The notes under the pieces: model-generated
What the model saw: the letters and a program-made list of their open reading frames with translations, nothing else
Databases searched by the model: none
Told to the model about the DNA's origin: nothing
Assembly (NCBI RefSeq): GCF_964188355.1
Contig: NC_134174.1
Location: 13,812,024 to 13,876,023 of the forward strand
DNA from: Buteo buteo
Lineage: Eukaryota; Chordata; Aves; Accipitriformes; Accipitridae
Direction of reading: 5' to 3'
Length of the DNA stretch: 64,000 nucleotides
Program-made: the position numbers and the translations under genes
Shown: positions 37,101 to 46,700 of the stretch, piece after piece
Numbering within the stretch: position 1 is the stretch's first letter
Layout: every line of letters starts with the position of its first letter

Positions 37101-40100
37101 TTGGGAGCATAGTAGGATTTGTATCTTACTTTCAAGCTTGGAGAGATTAGTATGCCAGTTTTCTTTCCAGAAGACTTTTTCTTTCTCTTGACCTTGACTT
37201 TTCCAGACAAGAAGTAGTAATGACAAATAGGTGAATTAAAGGGTCTAGTTTGATTTTCTTATTGTTTTATTTCAGGGAACAAAAAAGAGATCTCAGTTAG
37301 ACCTTGAACTAGAGATTGAGAACATGGGAGCTCATCTGAATGCATATACATCCAGGGAACAAACCGTGTATTATGCGAAGGCTTTTTCGAAAGACTTACC
37401 AAGAGGTAACTGCTTTCATTCCTCAGAAAAGCAGCAAAGAACGAAATGCTTATCCAGCTCCTGATGAGACAACACAGAATGATGCTTTTGCAGCGTATCG
37501 CTTTCTTCCTGGGTGAAAAGTCCTTTCCTGAACTTCACAGGAACGTGAGAATGCAGATTTGGAAAGGCGAGTGCCAGCAGGGAAGTTAATATTTGAAATA
37601 TTTTTGTCTTTAGATTCCCAAAAGAAAATACCTTTTGGACTTCTTGCAAATCTTATAAGCAAATCTTGGGCCACTTGGTCTTTGGGGTGGGTTTTACTTT
37701 TGGAACCAGATTTTTCTGGTAGTCTGAAAATATGCTTTCCATTCTCATCCCTATTTTCAATCAGCTGTGGAAATTCTTGCTGACATAATTCAGAACAGTA
37801 CCCTGGGAGAAGCAGAGATTGAGCGTGAGCGGGGAGTTATACTTCGAGAGATGCAAGAGGTTGAAACCAATTTACAAGAAGTTGTCTTTGATTACCTTCA
37901 TGCTACAGCATATCAGAAGACAGCCCTAGGACGGACAATTTTAGGACCCACTGAAAACATCAAGTATGTCCAAATTTCTGGCTGTCTTTAATTGTGTAGT
38001 AACTTCTATATATTGAAAACACTCATCTGAAAATGTAGGGAACAGCATCAGTTTTCATTTTTACCCTGGAAGGTAGCTAAAATTGCACTGGATGTAACTA
38101 TAAGAAGAATTCCCCTATTGCCTTAATTACCCTGTATGCAGGCATCAAAGGGCATGTGAACTTCAGGTGTCTACTGCATGTCTTCATTATTTGCCATATT
38201 TTTCTCCTGTTTGTTAAAAATGCATCTGATACAAAATTGGAAATGCTCCTTTCTCCCATTGGTAAGGTGTTGGGCATTATTGTAAATACAACTGCATTTG
38301 CACTGCTCTTTCAGCATTTGTTTATACCAGTGCAGACCGGGAGACTGCTAAATGTGCTGTTTTCAAATTGGCATGAGATCATTAGTGGATCCTGTCTCCA
38401 CCTGACTGAGCTGTAATTCTCACTCCTTGTCAGGAAGCTAGAAGAGCTTTGAAAGGCAAAATGTATCAAGTTCCTGTTTCCTTTTTAGGAAATCACCCTT
38501 ATTTTAGCTTTCTGCCTCTATGCACACCTCTGTGCATTGGCAGAACATATAATTATTTTGATAGCGTATTGTTCTACACATTTATCTCTTTTTACTCTAA
38601 TAAACTTTACTGACATAGTAGTGATGTTTCCTTGACTTTCTAGATCCATAAACCGTAATGACTTGGTGGAGTACATAACAACACATTACAAAGGACCCAG
38701 AATGGTCCTGGCTGCTGCTGGAGGTTAGTATGAGACATTCACCCTGGATCATGTGAAAATATGCTTAAAACCATGGTCTTTAAGTTCCTGGGAACAACAT
38801 GCTGAATTACCCATTGTTCAATAGGTCCTGGAAGCTCACTGTTAGCCTTGTGTGTTTTGTACCTTCATACCCTTTGAATTTTTGTTCCCTTTTCCCCTCA
38901 GTAATATTCCAGAAACCTTCTTAAACCAGTAACTAGAAGTGAATTGGAGGCCAAGGTCATTTTCCATGTGGGCAGGAAAAGAGGGGCCTAGAAGGGGTTC
39001 AGTGTGAAAAGGGGAGTAGCAAGGAAAGCAGAGAGAAAGAGAAAAAACATTGAGGCTTGAAACTGAGAGCAAACAGCTTGATTTGATGTAATATTAATAG
39101 AAGGCTATTGAAGAGAATTAAGAAGGGTGATCCTGATGATATTACTCTGTTTAATGGGGCAGTGTGAGGAATCTGAAAGTGGGGCATTAAAGCGGGGGAA
39201 CAATAAGTTACTACTTGGTTGAGTCTTTAAACTGTGCAGCAATTTAAATTAAGTGTTTACAGAGTAACATTACAAAATATGTGAAATATCTTTGTTCAGG
39301 GGTCTCTCATGATGAGCTACTTGACCTGGCAAAGTGCCATTTTGGTAACTTGCCATCTGCTCCAGAAGGAGGACTGCCACCCCTGCCACCTTGTAGCTTC
39401 ACTGGTAGTGAGGTAAGCTGTTGGATGGCTTTTTGAGCTGGGCCCTATATCCCCTGTGAACACAACTGACATGTGCTCTCTGCTGAGGAGAGTGAGCTGC
39501 TCAGCCACAGACTCAGCAGATTAAAAGGTTTCTTTCCCCCAGTGAGGGCAATGGAGTAGCTACTTTCCAAAGCTGTACTTTCCAACCTTTCTTGGACAAG
39601 CCTCACTGCCACCACTTTTTCTGTTTCATCAGTTCCTGGAGGAATAGCTCCCTTACCCCTGCTGCTACTTCCTTTTTATCCCCTTGCCTACGGTGTTGGA
39701 GCATTTCCACTTGTTGAGAATCACAAATTTAAAGGATATGGCAGAGAACTGAGGCATCTGCATTCTATTCCCAGCTGTATTCGGGCTTTGGAAAGTCAGC
39801 TTTCCTTGCTGCTGTTAGTTGTAAAGTGACTTGTAATGCCCTCTCTGTGCATGTGGCATTAGGCTTGCTGATGGTGAAGTGCTCTGAAATTGCCACAGGG
39901 AAGACTAGTTAAGGCTGATGTTAAATAAAACTTCATATGCTTTAATTTTTGGTTCTCTATGTGCATGCTTTATAATCCAGATGTAACGGAAATGTCTGTC
40001 TCCTGACACTTCCTGTATATATTACTGTGTACCGGTTGTACTACAGCTACTTTCCTATGTTCCCACAGATTCGTATAAGAGATGATAAGATGCCCTTGGC

Positions 40101-43019
40101 ACACATTGCGATAGCTGTTGAAGCAGCAGGCTGGTCGCACCCAGATACAATCCCACTTATGGTAGCAAATACTCTGATAGGTAACTGGGATCGTTCCTTT
40201 GGAGGAGGTGTGGTAAGTCAACCTGCAGGCACCTTCCTGCTCTTAATGAGGCTGGTGGGCTGGTGAGATCTCTCTGACTTGGGTACTGCCAATACAGACC
40301 CATTCAAACCTATCTGATGGCGTTACTACCACTTTATGGCTATTTCTGAAGGTCCTTTTTTTGAGCGGGAGAAGGGGATCCAGTCGTGAGTCTGAGAGAA
40401 TTTGTTGCCCCAGATGTAGCAAAAACTTAGGAACTGGTTCTAAACCACCGAAATAGAGGTGACTTGAGGTGTGCCAGCCCTCATGGAAAGTAGGATCTTT
40501 CATACCTGTATGTCATTGGAACCTGTAGGTATAACTATCCCTTTCTTGAACCTAAGTAGCTTTATGATTTTGGCTTAAATCTGGGCTGTTCATTGCAAAC
40601 ATGAGATTACAGGCAAGAAAAGAAGCTGTTGAGATGAAGAGCTGATAATTAACCTTACAGCTTCTGCTGGAGCCTGTGATACTACTGCATGTTCTGTCAT
40701 CATTGAAATGAAAACAGACCATGGAGATGACTAGTAAACTTTCAAAAAAACTTCATAAAATAATGTATTTTTCTTTTGCCTCAGCAGAATTTATCCAGTA
40801 AACTTGCTCAGATTGCCTGCCATGGTAACCTGTGTCACAGTTTCCAGTCCTTCAACACCTGCTACACTGATACAGGGCTGTGGGGACTCTATATGGTCTG
40901 TGAGCCATCCACTATACAGGACATGGTGCACTTTGTTCAGAGAGAATGGTAAGCTAACAACTCTTTCTTTAAAAGATAATTTTCAGTAGAGTAATACAAT
41001 TGAAAAAAATAGCAGTCATTTAAAGAGAATATTTTTGTTTCTCTGCTTAGGCTTGCCTGGAAGAAACAAATGCATCAAGTTCTGAACTTTGATGCTCAAT
41101 GCAGAGTCCCAACAGCCAGTTTCTGGCACCCTTACTTTAAGTGGATAGATTAAAGTTTAGGTTTGGTTTTTGTTCTGCTCTGGAAAAATAAATATTAACT
41201 GTAGTTAATATAATAGCATTCCTTGTACAAGAAAATATGGCAGTGATTTTTTTTTTTTTGACTTGTAAAGTGACAGGAGTTATGAAATTATGTCAAACCT
41301 TTTAGAATACTACTAAGTCAGTGGACAGTGCCCATGAACTGTATGTTTGACAACTGAAAGAGTAAATATTAATGAATGAGAATAATGAATGTGCAGTTAC
41401 CTACAAACACCATTCATAGTTACCCATTCTGCAGTTGCTATCCCACATGATGTATCAGGTGGTGGTGTTACATAAAGCTCTAGTTAGTACACAGGGAAAT
41501 GAAATGATGTAAGGTAGGTGAGCTGTTATATATGGAGTTTTTAAACCTGGGATTCTAGATAATATTCATTCATCTGAGGGTTAAATCTAAATTGAAAAGA
41601 GGTCCATAAGTACAACTATAATGCTAGAACTGCATATGTGATTAGAAACAGACATACATTATTTAAGAGCACTGATTTAAAGTGGGTGAAGTTGAAACAG
41701 AAGTTGAAAGAAAACTTGAAAATGAAGAGTTTCTTTAATTACGTGCATCAATTCTCATATACCGTTATTCTATGAGATCTTTGTAAACAACCTGTAGAGA
41801 AAATGGTATCATTTTAGCTGTCCATTTGCTGCAGCTTAGCACCAGGGAGGATACGAACCATCCCTGTGACAAAAGTGTGCTAAGTCATCTAATGCATCCC
41901 CTTGTCCTAGTGAAATGTTTCTTATGCAGTGTGGTGAATCATTATCTCACCTAGAGCCAGGACATAATGCATTGCCTTCTGGGCTAATTACCTCTAATTG
42001 TTTGGCTCTTACTATCTTAGCAACAGCTATTCTCAAGATAGCAAGTATGGACAACACTTGGCTTAAAATATTAGTAAAATGAAATACAGCTCTTCTAAGG
42101 GGAAAAACTTGCTCTTGGGTGTATTGGTATGCTCCCAAAAGCCCCCACTCTTATGCTGCTGTTTTGCATCCTTTGGCTTGTTTCCATACCAAATTCTCTT
42201 ACCTATAGAAAAGAAGTGCCTGGTAGGTGTACCAATGTACATGCACCTCTATATCACAGGCAATCTTGTGTGCTACAGGTTACCATTATTTAAAGCCTTT
42301 GGATTTAAACTATTTTTCAGGATAAGACTTTGCACAAGTGTTACAGAAAATGAAGTAGCTCGAGCGAAAAATCTTCTAAAGACAAATATGCTGCTACAAC
42401 TTGATGGTGAGACTTATGAGAGCTTTTTATTCTTAGTGGAGTTGTATGCTGATAACTGAAGCATATTTTCCCCTATTTTAGGGTCCACACCAATCTGTGA
42501 AGACATTGGAAGACAAATGCTGTGTTACAAGCGCCGAATCCCAATTCCAGAACTTGAGGCAAGAATTGAAGTAAGTGGCACTCATGTTGCAACTTTTAAA
42601 TTAGGCCATTGAGACATTTAATTGCTACAGGAAGTAACAACACAGAACTTAGACTGTTTTCAACTGAGAAAACTTTCAACTGTTTTGTTGCCTGTTCCCC
42701 TGGATTATACAAAATTAAGATCAGTGGCTCTTAATGCTTTTTTAGATGGGATTGGTAACAGAGGTGTCTCTTTACCCCTTTAGGCTATTGATGCCCAGAC
42801 TATTAGAGAAGTTTGCACAAAGTACATCTATGATAAGCATCCAGCAGTTGCTGCCGTGGGTATGTTGTACAAGTTTCCCTACCCTCCCATAACCCTTCCA
42901 CACCAATTGGTACCAGTTTAGCATATGTCATGGCCAACTTTCTTTAACTTCCAGGTCCAATTGAACAACTTCCAGAGTATAACAAAATCTGCAGTGGCAT
43001 GTATTGGCTTCGTGAGTAG
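34016..43019 (+). CDS. PMPCB: PMPCB, mitochondrial processing peptidase beta subunit (complete, 13 coding exons, 486 aa)
   Basis: PMPCB is the catalytic, zinc-dependent M16 subunit that, with PMPCA, removes targeting presequences from proteins imported into the mitochondrial matrix. Joined exons give 486 aa (about 489 in human as remembered). Residues 1 to about 45 are Arg/Ala/Ser-rich and nearly free of acids, as a matrix presequence should be. The inverted zinc motif HFLEH is at 98-102, and Glu178 falls exactly 76 residues after His102, giving HXXEH(X76)E. The frame is intact across 12 GT-AG introns and ends LRE-stop at 43019. The ATG was chosen for its YY1-type CAAGATGGC context and homologous position. 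The gene starts in its own CpG island and converges on DNAJC2, whose stop is 234 bases away. Identification is very secure; exon 1 is the least conserved part. Confidence 0.97.
34226..34246. promoter_or_regulatory. ZNF143/THAP11-type motif 1
   Basis: The stretch contains CTGGGATTTGTAGT, the reverse complement of the ACTACAAnTCCCAG core bound by ZNF143 and THAP11. It lies in the CpG island just inside PMPCB intron 1. Confidence 0.65.
34294..34313. promoter_or_regulatory. ZNF143/THAP11-type motif 2
   Basis: GCGGGAATTGTAGT preceded by GCATG repeats the motif 67 bases downstream in the same orientation. Confidence 0.65.
35060..35498 (+). mobile_element. CR1 LINE 3' portion, plus orientation, in PMPCB intron 1
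   Basis: Reads through CR1 phrases GTTCAGCCTAGAGAAGACAC, GGCTACCCAGAGAGGCTGTG and GGTTGGACTAGAGGCCTCCT to a terminus near TTCCCTTCAAACTTGAATTG and CCTATGATCC. It is sense to PMPCB, moderately diverged and 5'-truncated, with no intact ORF. Confidence 0.88.
36252..36392 (+). CDS. PMPCB: PMPCB exon 2 (aa 31-77)
   Basis: Acceptor TTCCTTACAG, donor ACA|GTAAGT, phase 0. Encodes the end of the presequence and the start of the mature protein, including ILNVPETRV and LQVASEDSGLSTCT. Confidence 0.96.
36714..36800 (+). CDS. PMPCB: PMPCB exon 3 (aa 78-106), zinc site
   Basis: Acceptor CCCCACTGAG, donor AAG|GTAAGT. Encodes VGLWIDAGSRYENEKNNG followed by the HFLEH zinc-binding and catalytic motif. Confidence 0.98.
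37276..37405 (+). CDS. PMPCB: PMPCB exon 4 (aa 107-149)
   Basis: Acceptor TATTTCAG, donor AGAG|GTAACT, ends in phase 1. Encodes GTKKRSQLDLELEIENMG and AYTSREQTVYYAKAF, strongly conserved M16 sequence. Confidence 0.97.
37765..37963 (+). CDS. PMPCB: PMPCB exon 5 (aa 150-216)
   Basis: Acceptor TTTTCAATCAG, donor ATCAA|GTATGT. Contains GEAEIERERGVILREMQEVE; Glu178 here is the third zinc ligand of the active site. Confidence 0.97.
37964..38643 (+). other. PMPCB intron 5
   Basis: Ordinary intron of 680 bases. An 86-codon open frame at 38156-38416 is hydrophobic but has no family match that I recognise. Confidence 0.85.
38644..38723 (+). CDS. PMPCB: PMPCB exon 6 (aa 216-243)
   Basis: Acceptor TGACTTTCTAG, donor GGAG|GTTAGT. 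Encodes INRNDLVEYITTHYKGPR and the AAAG turn. Confidence 0.95.
38724..39299 (+). other. PMPCB intron 6
   Basis: Intron of 576 bases with a purine-rich patch near 39000-39050. No other feature seen. Confidence 0.85.
39300..39412 (+). CDS. PMPCB: PMPCB exon 7 (aa 243-280)
   Basis: Acceptor TTTGTTCAG, donor GTGAG|GTAAGC, phase 0. Encodes GVSHDELLDLAKCHFGNLP and a Pro-rich loop more variable than the rest of the protein. Confidence 0.95.
39413..40068 (+). other. PMPCB intron 7
   Basis: Intron of 656 bases; nothing further recognised. Confidence 0.85.
40069..40212 (+). CDS. PMPCB: PMPCB exon 8 (aa 281-328)
   Basis: Acceptor GTTCCCACAG, donor GGTGTG|GTAAGT, phase 0. Encodes IRIRDDKMPLAHIAIAVEA and NTLIGNWDRSFGGGV. 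Confidence 0.97.
40213..40787 (+). other. PMPCB intron 8
   Basis: Intron of 575 bases ending in a tandem TCAGCAG acceptor. Confidence 0.85.
40788..40948 (+). CDS. PMPCB: PMPCB exon 9 (aa 329-382)
   Basis: Encodes NLSSKLAQIACHGNLCHSF and onward to VQREW. The acceptor is tandem: the upstream AG at 40783-40784 would insert one Gln before Asn329. Donor GAATG|GTAAGC, ends in phase 2. Confidence 0.95.
40949..42320 (+). other. PMPCB intron 9
   Basis: The 1372-base intron contains an exon-like segment at 41051-41153 followed by an AATAAA, a possible alternative 3' end. The rest is AT-rich and unremarkable. Confidence 0.8.
41051..41192 (+). other. PMPCB: Possible alternative terminal exon of PMPCB
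   Basis: A strong acceptor (TTTCTCTGCTTAG ending at 41050) precedes a frame that continues exon 9 in phase: TG|G then LAWKKQMHQV and onward for 33 codons to TAA at 41151-41153. An AATAAA lies at 41187-41192. If used, the product would replace the last 104 residues with 33 unrelated ones. It may equally be a cryptic site that is never used. Confidence 0.3.
42321..42406 (+). CDS. PMPCB: PMPCB exon 10 (aa 382-411)
   Basis: Acceptor CTATTTTTCAG, donor GATG|GTGAGA. Encodes IRLCTSVTENEVARAK and LLKTNMLLQLD. Confidence 0.96.
42482..42570 (+). CDS. PMPCB: PMPCB exon 11 (aa 411-440)
   Basis: Acceptor CCTATTTTAG, donor GAA|GTAAGT. Encodes STPICEDIGRQMLCYKRR and IPIPELEARIE. Confidence 0.97.
42784..42859 (+). 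CDS. PMPCB: PMPCB exon 12 (aa 441-466)
   Basis: Acceptor CCCCTTTAG, donor GTGG|GTATGT. Encodes AIDAQTIREVCTKYIYDKH and PAVAAV. Confidence 0.96.
42955..43019 (+). CDS. PMPCB: PMPCB exon 13, C-terminus (aa 466-486)
   Basis: Acceptor AACTTCCAG. Encodes GPIEQLPEYNKICSGMYW then LRE and TAG at 43017-43019. Confidence 0.96.
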
Positions 43020-43144
43020 TGAATAACACGAACTTTCAGTATGTTTGAGCTTTAAAAAAAACCCCAACAAACCAACACAAAAAACCCCAAAATCAACTAC
43101 ACCCCTGTTTAAAGCTTTTGAGTTGGAGAAATGCATTTAAGAAA

Positions 43145-43150
43145 ATTAAA
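43145..43150 (+). terminator. Probable PMPCB polyadenylation signal (ATTAAA)
   Basis: ATTAAA lies 126 bases after the PMPCB stop, the commonest variant of the signal. No perfect AATAAA occurs on the plus strand between the stop and the DNAJC2 3' end. Confidence 0.55.
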
Positions 43151-43222
43151 ACTCAAGAACCAGCCAATCCTGTGTATCTGTATAATTAAGGAAGGAATGA
43201 AAACATGTACAGTATTTGCATT

Positions 43223-43228
43223 TTTATT
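43223..43228 (-). terminator. Probable DNAJC2 polyadenylation signal (AATAAA)
   Basis: TTTATT on the plus strand is AATAAA on the minus strand, 26 bases after the DNAJC2 stop. The resulting 3' UTR would be only about 40-60 bases. Confidence 0.7.
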
Positions 43229-43253
43229 ATAAAACAAAGATTGTCAGTAAGAG

Positions 43254-43328
43254 TCATTTCTTGACTTTAGTAGCATTCATCACTTGTTCTTGAGCAGCTT
43301 TCTTCGCCTTGACCATTTCAACGAGTTC
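43254..43328 (-). CDS. DNAJC2: DNAJC2 exon 17, C-terminus (aa 596-619)
   Basis: Acceptor CTCTCTAG, then [16 protein letters not shown] to KK and TGA at 43256-43254. This is the basic tail after the second SANT repeat. Confidence 0.95.
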   Translation of the reverse strand, partial: ELVEMVKAKKAAQEQVMNATKVKK

Positions 43329-43722
43329 CTAGAGAGTTGGAGGAAAAAAAACCAAACCAAAACAAAAAAACCCCTTATCTAAATGTGGAACTTCTTAACA
43401 ATGCTGTGGTTTTGAACACTACATATATTCACCCTGAAACACTCTAACTCTCAACATAGTGAGGAATCTAGACAGTTTAATAACTTAAAACAGTTTCTCA
43501 TAGTAACAAATAAATTAATGGAAGGTCAATGCTGATCTGCTTCCCCTGTAGCAGGAACTTTACCTGCAGGAGGCTAGGGATAGGGCTTCACCATCTACAA
43601 AAGCCTGTTGTCAAACTGTAAGGCAGATCTCATGAGACAGACTTTCCTTCCCAGCTTCCAGAGCCACTACTTTCACTGAGGAAAACTTACTCCTTACTGG
43701 TCTTTTGGGGTTGAGTTACCAC

Positions 43723-43757
<35 letters not shown>

Positions 43758-46700
43758 TCCCATAAGGCTCCATCTTGTGCTAGTTTGCAGTTGTCAGATA
43801 CTGTCTCTGGTAGGGAAAGCAACAGTAAAAGCAAAAGATTCTAACAAGACCTGGGCTAATTACAATCCTAGAAGGAGGTGAGGTACCTTACCTTATATCG
43901 CTTCATGCAGTCTTTTTTTGACCGGCCCGGAACAGCTGCTGCTATTTTCTCCCATCTTTCGGGAGTATTTACTGGATATGTCTTCAGTGCTTGTTCTAAA
44001 AGCTTTTGTTCTTCTGTAGTCCAAGGGGATGAATCTAAAGGTGATCCTGTTTTTAAATGCAAAAATGACAGTAAGAAAAAAAAAGTTAATAAGGAATATA
44101 TGAGATACATCTAAGAAAATATTGTAAAATCTATTATAGTTGCTTTAAAATCCTTGCAGTTTTGTGATCCAATAAGTCTGTCCTAAGGCCTAACCAGTAC
44201 TAAAAACCTGAAAGAAAAGAAAAACCCAACCCTGAAACTGACTGGATGAGTGGCCCTTGGGATCTTTAAATAAAGCACAGAGAAGTTAGAAGGTAATATC
44301 TTTCATTGTCAGCTGAGTGTTAGATCACTGCAGCTGCCCTGTTATGTATCGTTAGGGTGGCAATGTAGCTCTTCCTTTTGCGTTTCAGTAAGGAACACTT
44401 AGTAAGGAAACACAGCCTTCTGCAAGTGTCTGCAAAATTTGGAGTTGTTTGGGGTTTAACAGGAGACCAAAGCTTAGCTGTAGGATGATCCTGTATCTCA
44501 AGTGCATCCCCTTAGGCCTACTCTTACCTGAAAATGTAGCACCCTCTGAGGAACAGATAATCTCAGCATCAGCCTTAACCCGTTGCCTTACCAGGAAGCA
44601 TTTCAAACTGTCACTAGTTAGCTGTGGCTTGTACTGTGTGTACCAGAAACCCTCAAATCCAGTAACAGAGCCTGGATCACTTTCTTACTTGCTACGTAAG
44701 TTTGTAATAACTAAGTTTGTTTGTAAGCAAGTCTTAAGTAAGTTCTGGATTACTTTCTTACTAAGATGCACAGGGTAGGCAACTCTGCAAGACGGTCTCT
44801 CTTTTCACCTTTACCTTCAAATCGTTCTGAAGGGGCAGCACTGTCCATCTGAGGCACCACACCATGTTCTTTTTTAAATTTGTCAAATGCTTTCTTGTTT
44901 ATATCATCTTTTTGATGAGGGTCTATGAGCAACAGACATTGAATACAATAATTAGTACAACAAAATTAAAGCTGGATGTAATAATAAAAACATTGTGTAG
45001 CAGTTATTGTAAACTCATAATCACATAATCAAAAAACCTAATTCCTACTTCTTTTGAAATGATGGTAAAGAGGGTGATAGATTAAAAAAAAAATCAGGGG
45101 CCAATAAACTGTATTCAAAGTATCAGGCTCTCCAACCCCGATCCTGCTTTATACTGCTCACATGAGTACTTTTTCTGTATAAGTTTAAGCTTGAATCTGC
45201 AACTTCACTGAAATCAAAAGGGATTATTCTATCAAGTAAGGGCTGTGGCACAAAACCTGCATATTACACCCAGAGTACCAGTGTGTTAGAGGGGCCCTCG
45301 GGAACAGTATGAAAGCTTGGGTCCTCCTTGTGCAGGTATTGGAATGGAGAAACTTCTTAAACTGTTTTTTTGGAATGTTTCAATTTTCCTTAAGAACTTG
45401 CTCAAGAGCCTCCTCTTGTTATCCAAGCTCTTTAGGCTCCGTTTACAAGAGGAGATAAGCCACCTTAATTCAGGTGTCTTCTGTTGCTGAATCCCATTTA
45501 TCTTTTTAAAGTATCTCTATAGCTTCATCAATTTCATTTTTCTAGATGCCTTCCTTTGTAGAGAGCTTTTTCAGAGGCCAGCTAGTCCCTCTCTGAGTGT
45601 AGAGGACCCTAGGCAATCCATGTGGCCTAGACATCTGTGCATCAAGTTAGATTAAAAGAATTCCTGAGATTCACTCATGAGGTGGTGACTTACATGATAG
45701 GTATTAGGCTGAAAATACTGAGTTACATAAATACTCCTCTAAATCTTCCATCTGAACTACATTTCTTTTAGGGATATATAGAGGATTTTCTCATAATAGA
45801 AACACAATGCTGTTCAAAGAAAACCAAGCTGTATAGAAGCATGCAGACAATCTTATTACAGAAATAAGGTAATAGAGATACCAAGCTTTTGGAGGCTCTT
45901 TGCTTTATTAATGACATCTTTTGCTGTTCGTTTTATTCCAGTAGCAGAGTGCAAGTTCATGTAATTAGCAATAACTTCCCACCTAAAGCAAGAATAGATA
46001 GGGTAAGCCAGTGTATTACATAATAGCATATCTTCATACAAGCTACTTTTAAGCTCCCATACACATTTATATCAACTCTTAAGTAAGTTTAATCATACTT
46101 AAATACAGATAAACTGTCATGGTAACTATCCTGTAAAGCTTTCAGTTGCTAAATGCAGAAGTTTCCCTTAAGAATTCGGTCAGCTTAGGTGAGCTTCTTG
46201 GCTTCTGATACCGAAGGAGGACAGGGTAGAATATATGTGTGTAAGTGCAAACCTGTAATTCTCAAAACTCTGCTCAGCTGTTGCTTTCCTGAATTCCCTA
46301 AACACCTCTGACATTAAATACTGCAGACTGCACTGAAAGGGCTGAGAAGTTACTAACCCTGTTTCCACTGCCCTCAAAAAGAATACCTAAACATCAGGTA
46401 AAGGGGCTTCAACAGGAGAGACATGGAACAGGCCTAGCCCCCAAATTATTCCTAATGCATTCTTAGGAAATAGAGGGGAATATTTACACTTGATAGACAG
46501 TAGGATCATATGTAGGCCTGTGTTCTCAATGAGTACTCGTGACTGCTGAGCTGCAGTGCAGAAACAGGTATTGGTATCATCTCCATAAAGAGTACGACAG
46601 TTTGGTTTTTTTAAAAGCAAGCATCCACATCTTGTAACGGAGGCTTCAAATCTGTGAATCTTAAGTGGACAAGGCATTTCATTTCTGGGAAAGAACAGGA

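Noticed and set aside
38156..38416. Hydrophobic open frame in PMPCB intron 5 as a nested gene
   Set aside because: No promoter, no recognisable domain; hydrophobic bias is expected from T-rich intron sequence.
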